A DNA stretch of 64,000 bases, taken from the NCBI RefSeq assembly GCF_014842975.1, contig NZ_JACYXK010000029.1, forward strand, positions 496,001-560,000, in the 5' to 3' direction. The translations under genes were made by a program, and so were the position numbers. Positions 62,912-64,000 of this stretch are shown piece after piece. Each line of letters opens with the position of its first letter. Within the stretch, counting starts at the first letter, position 1. The notes below the pieces were generated by a model. The model worked only from the letters and a program-made list of their open reading frames with translations. It had not been told where the DNA came from and made no database searches. This DNA comes from Rhodanobacter sp. DHB23 (GTDB lineage Bacteria; Pseudomonadota; Gammaproteobacteria; Xanthomonadales; Rhodanobacteraceae).

Positions 62912-64000
62912 ATGAAGCACACGCCCTTGTTCACGATGCTGGCCGGCACCGCGCTGGCATTCACCTTTGCCGCCAGTCCCGCCCATGCGGCGAGTGCGTC
63001 GAAAGACAAGCAGCCGTCGCTTTACCCGAATGCCACGCGTGCGGAACCGAAGCTCGACCTGACCAGCGAGAAGGAACAGAAGGCGCTCAACGAAGGCCTG
63101 GATGCGGTGAACAGCGGCGACAAGGCCAAGGCCCAGCAGCTCCTCCAGCCCATCGTCGACGGCAGCAAGAGCAAGTACGCGCAGGCGATTGCACTGCAGG
63201 GCCTGGCCAACGTGGCCTACAACGCCGGCGACATCAAGGGCGCAATCCCGCTGCTGCAGAAATCCATCGACAACGGCGTGATGCCGAACGACACCTACTT
63301 CCAGCTGATGTTCGAGCTGGCCCAGATGTACGCCGCCGACCAGCAGTACCAGGCCTCGCTGGACACCATTGCCAAGTGGCGCGCCGAGGGCAAGCGCGAA
63401 ACGGCCGATTCCTATGGCCTGGCCGGCATGGACGACTACCGTCTCGAGAAGTACCCGGATGCGATCGCTGCCATCCAGAAGGCCAAGACACTCACCGACA
63501 AGCCGCAGGATTCCTGGAACCAGATCCTGATGGCCAGCTACGCCGAGTCCGGCCAGGGCGCCGATGCAGCCAAGATGGCGCAGGCGGAGTACGAAAAGAA
63601 CCCCAGCGACAGCGGCATGCTGCACAACGCCAGTGCCGTCCTGCTGCAGCAGCAGGATTACGCCGATGCGATCAAGGTGCTGGAGCAGGGTCGCGCGAAT
63701 GGCGCGCTGAAGGACGAGGGTGACTGGATCAACCTGGTCAAGGCCTACCTGCTGCAGGCGCAGAACGGCGGCGATACCAAGAGCGGCAGCGCCAAGGCGC
63801 TGGCTGCGTTCGACGACGGCGTGGCCAAGGGTGCGATCAAGCCCAGTGCGGACAACTACAAGCTGGCCGGCGACGCCGCCATGATCGGCGAGGACGACGC
63901 CAAGGCCATCGGCTATTACGAGAAGGGTTCGCCGCTGGCCACCGACGGTGAAGTGGACATGTCGCTGGGCGGTGCCTACTTCCAGGAACAGAAGTTCTCC
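62912..64000 (+). CDS. secreted TPR-repeat protein (partial)
   Basis: At least 363 residues, cut by the right edge. A signal peptide (MKHTPLFTMLAGTALAFTFAASPAHA-A) is followed by tandem TPR-like helical repeats (GLDAVNSGDKAKAQQLLQPI, GLANVAYNAGDIKGAIPLLQKSI, AKMAQAEYEKNPSDSGMLHNASAVLLQQQDYADAIKVLEQG). GAGGA lies 7 bases before the ATG. In related xanthomonads a secreted TPR protein and tonB-exbBD genes follow gyrB; that is known context, not visible here. Probable role: periplasmic scaffold for the TonB system. Confidence 0.75.
   Translation, partial: MKHTPLFTMLAGTALAFTFAASPAHAASASKDKQPSLYPNATRAEPKLDLTSEKEQKALNEGLDAVNSGDKAKAQQLLQPIVDGSKSKYAQAIALQGLANVAYNAGDIKGAIPLLQKSIDNGVMPNDTYFQLMFELAQMYAADQQYQASLDTIAKWRAEGKRETADSYGLAGMDDYRLEKYPDAIAAIQKAKTLTDKPQDSWNQILMASYAESGQGADAAKMAQAEYEKNPSDSGMLHNASAVLLQQQDYADAIKVLEQGRANGALKDEGDWINLVKAYLLQAQNGGDTKSGSAKALAAFDDGVAKGAIKPSADNYKLAGDAAMIGEDDAKAIGYYEKGSPLATDGEVDMSLGGAYFQEQKFS

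Overview
This window is a high-GC, gene-dense bacterial chromosome segment. Its gene content (TonB-dependent receptor with GH20 hexosaminidase and NagP-type porter, GndA-type dehydrogenase, secreted PNGase A, dapF-xerC-hslVU and rpmH-dnaA-gyrB blocks) points to a gammaproteobacterium of the Xanthomonadales/Lysobacterales, probably Rhodanobacteraceae (Dyella/Rhodanobacter/Luteibacter-like). The genus is inferred, not proven. It includes the replication origin: rpmH-rnpA-yidC-mnmE lie to the left and dnaA-oriC-dnaN-recF-gyrB to the right of the dnaA control region. No prophage, intact insertion sequence, CRISPR array or rRNA operon was seen.

Layout. 1-9.7 kb: an N-acetylglucosamine/chitin-oligosaccharide locus (MFS sugar porter, glucokinase-family sugar kinase, TonB receptor, GH20 beta-hexosaminidase, NagX-like membrane protein). 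Two near-identical palindromic operators sit between the divergent porter and kinase genes. 9.7-18 kb: a giant Lhr-type helicase whose reading frame carries three dispersed repeats, a secreted trypsin-like protease, an alpha/beta hydrolase that runs into an antisense tRNA(CAU), and an NTF2-like protein. 18-26.6 kb: rpoD, dtd, an LpxL-type acyltransferase, gndA, an SLC13 transporter, a patatin, DUF488 and a family 2 glycosyltransferase. 26.8-29.5 kb: rsmG-parA-parB, with a MITE-like element wedged exactly between parA and parB. 29.7-37.6 kb: small housekeeping and hypothetical genes, xthA, a cold-shock protein, an M3 oligopeptidase and a gamma-carbonic anhydrase. 37.7-44.2 kb: PNGase A, aroE, a RimK-like ligase with a divergent GNAT, and membrane/periplasmic hypotheticals. 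44.3-49.4 kb: lptM-dapF-DUF484-xerC-hslV-hslU. 49.5-52.4 kb: a conserved hypothetical, a Spy-like periplasmic protein and a ribokinase-pnuC pair. 52.3-62.7 kb: the origin block. 62.9 kb to the edge: a secreted TPR protein, cut by the window.

How parts work together. The first locus would import GlcNAc or chito-oligomers across the outer membrane (TonB receptor), trim them (hexosaminidase), carry them across the inner membrane (NagP-like porter) and phosphorylate them (kinase). ParA/ParB would act on two perfect 16-bp parS palindromes inside recF, one of which abuts the gyrB -10 box. The most unusual theme is a set of mobile palindromic repeats placed right at gene borders: they supply stop codons, form the spacer between parA and parB, split hslV from hslU, and in lhr were absorbed in frame into the protein.
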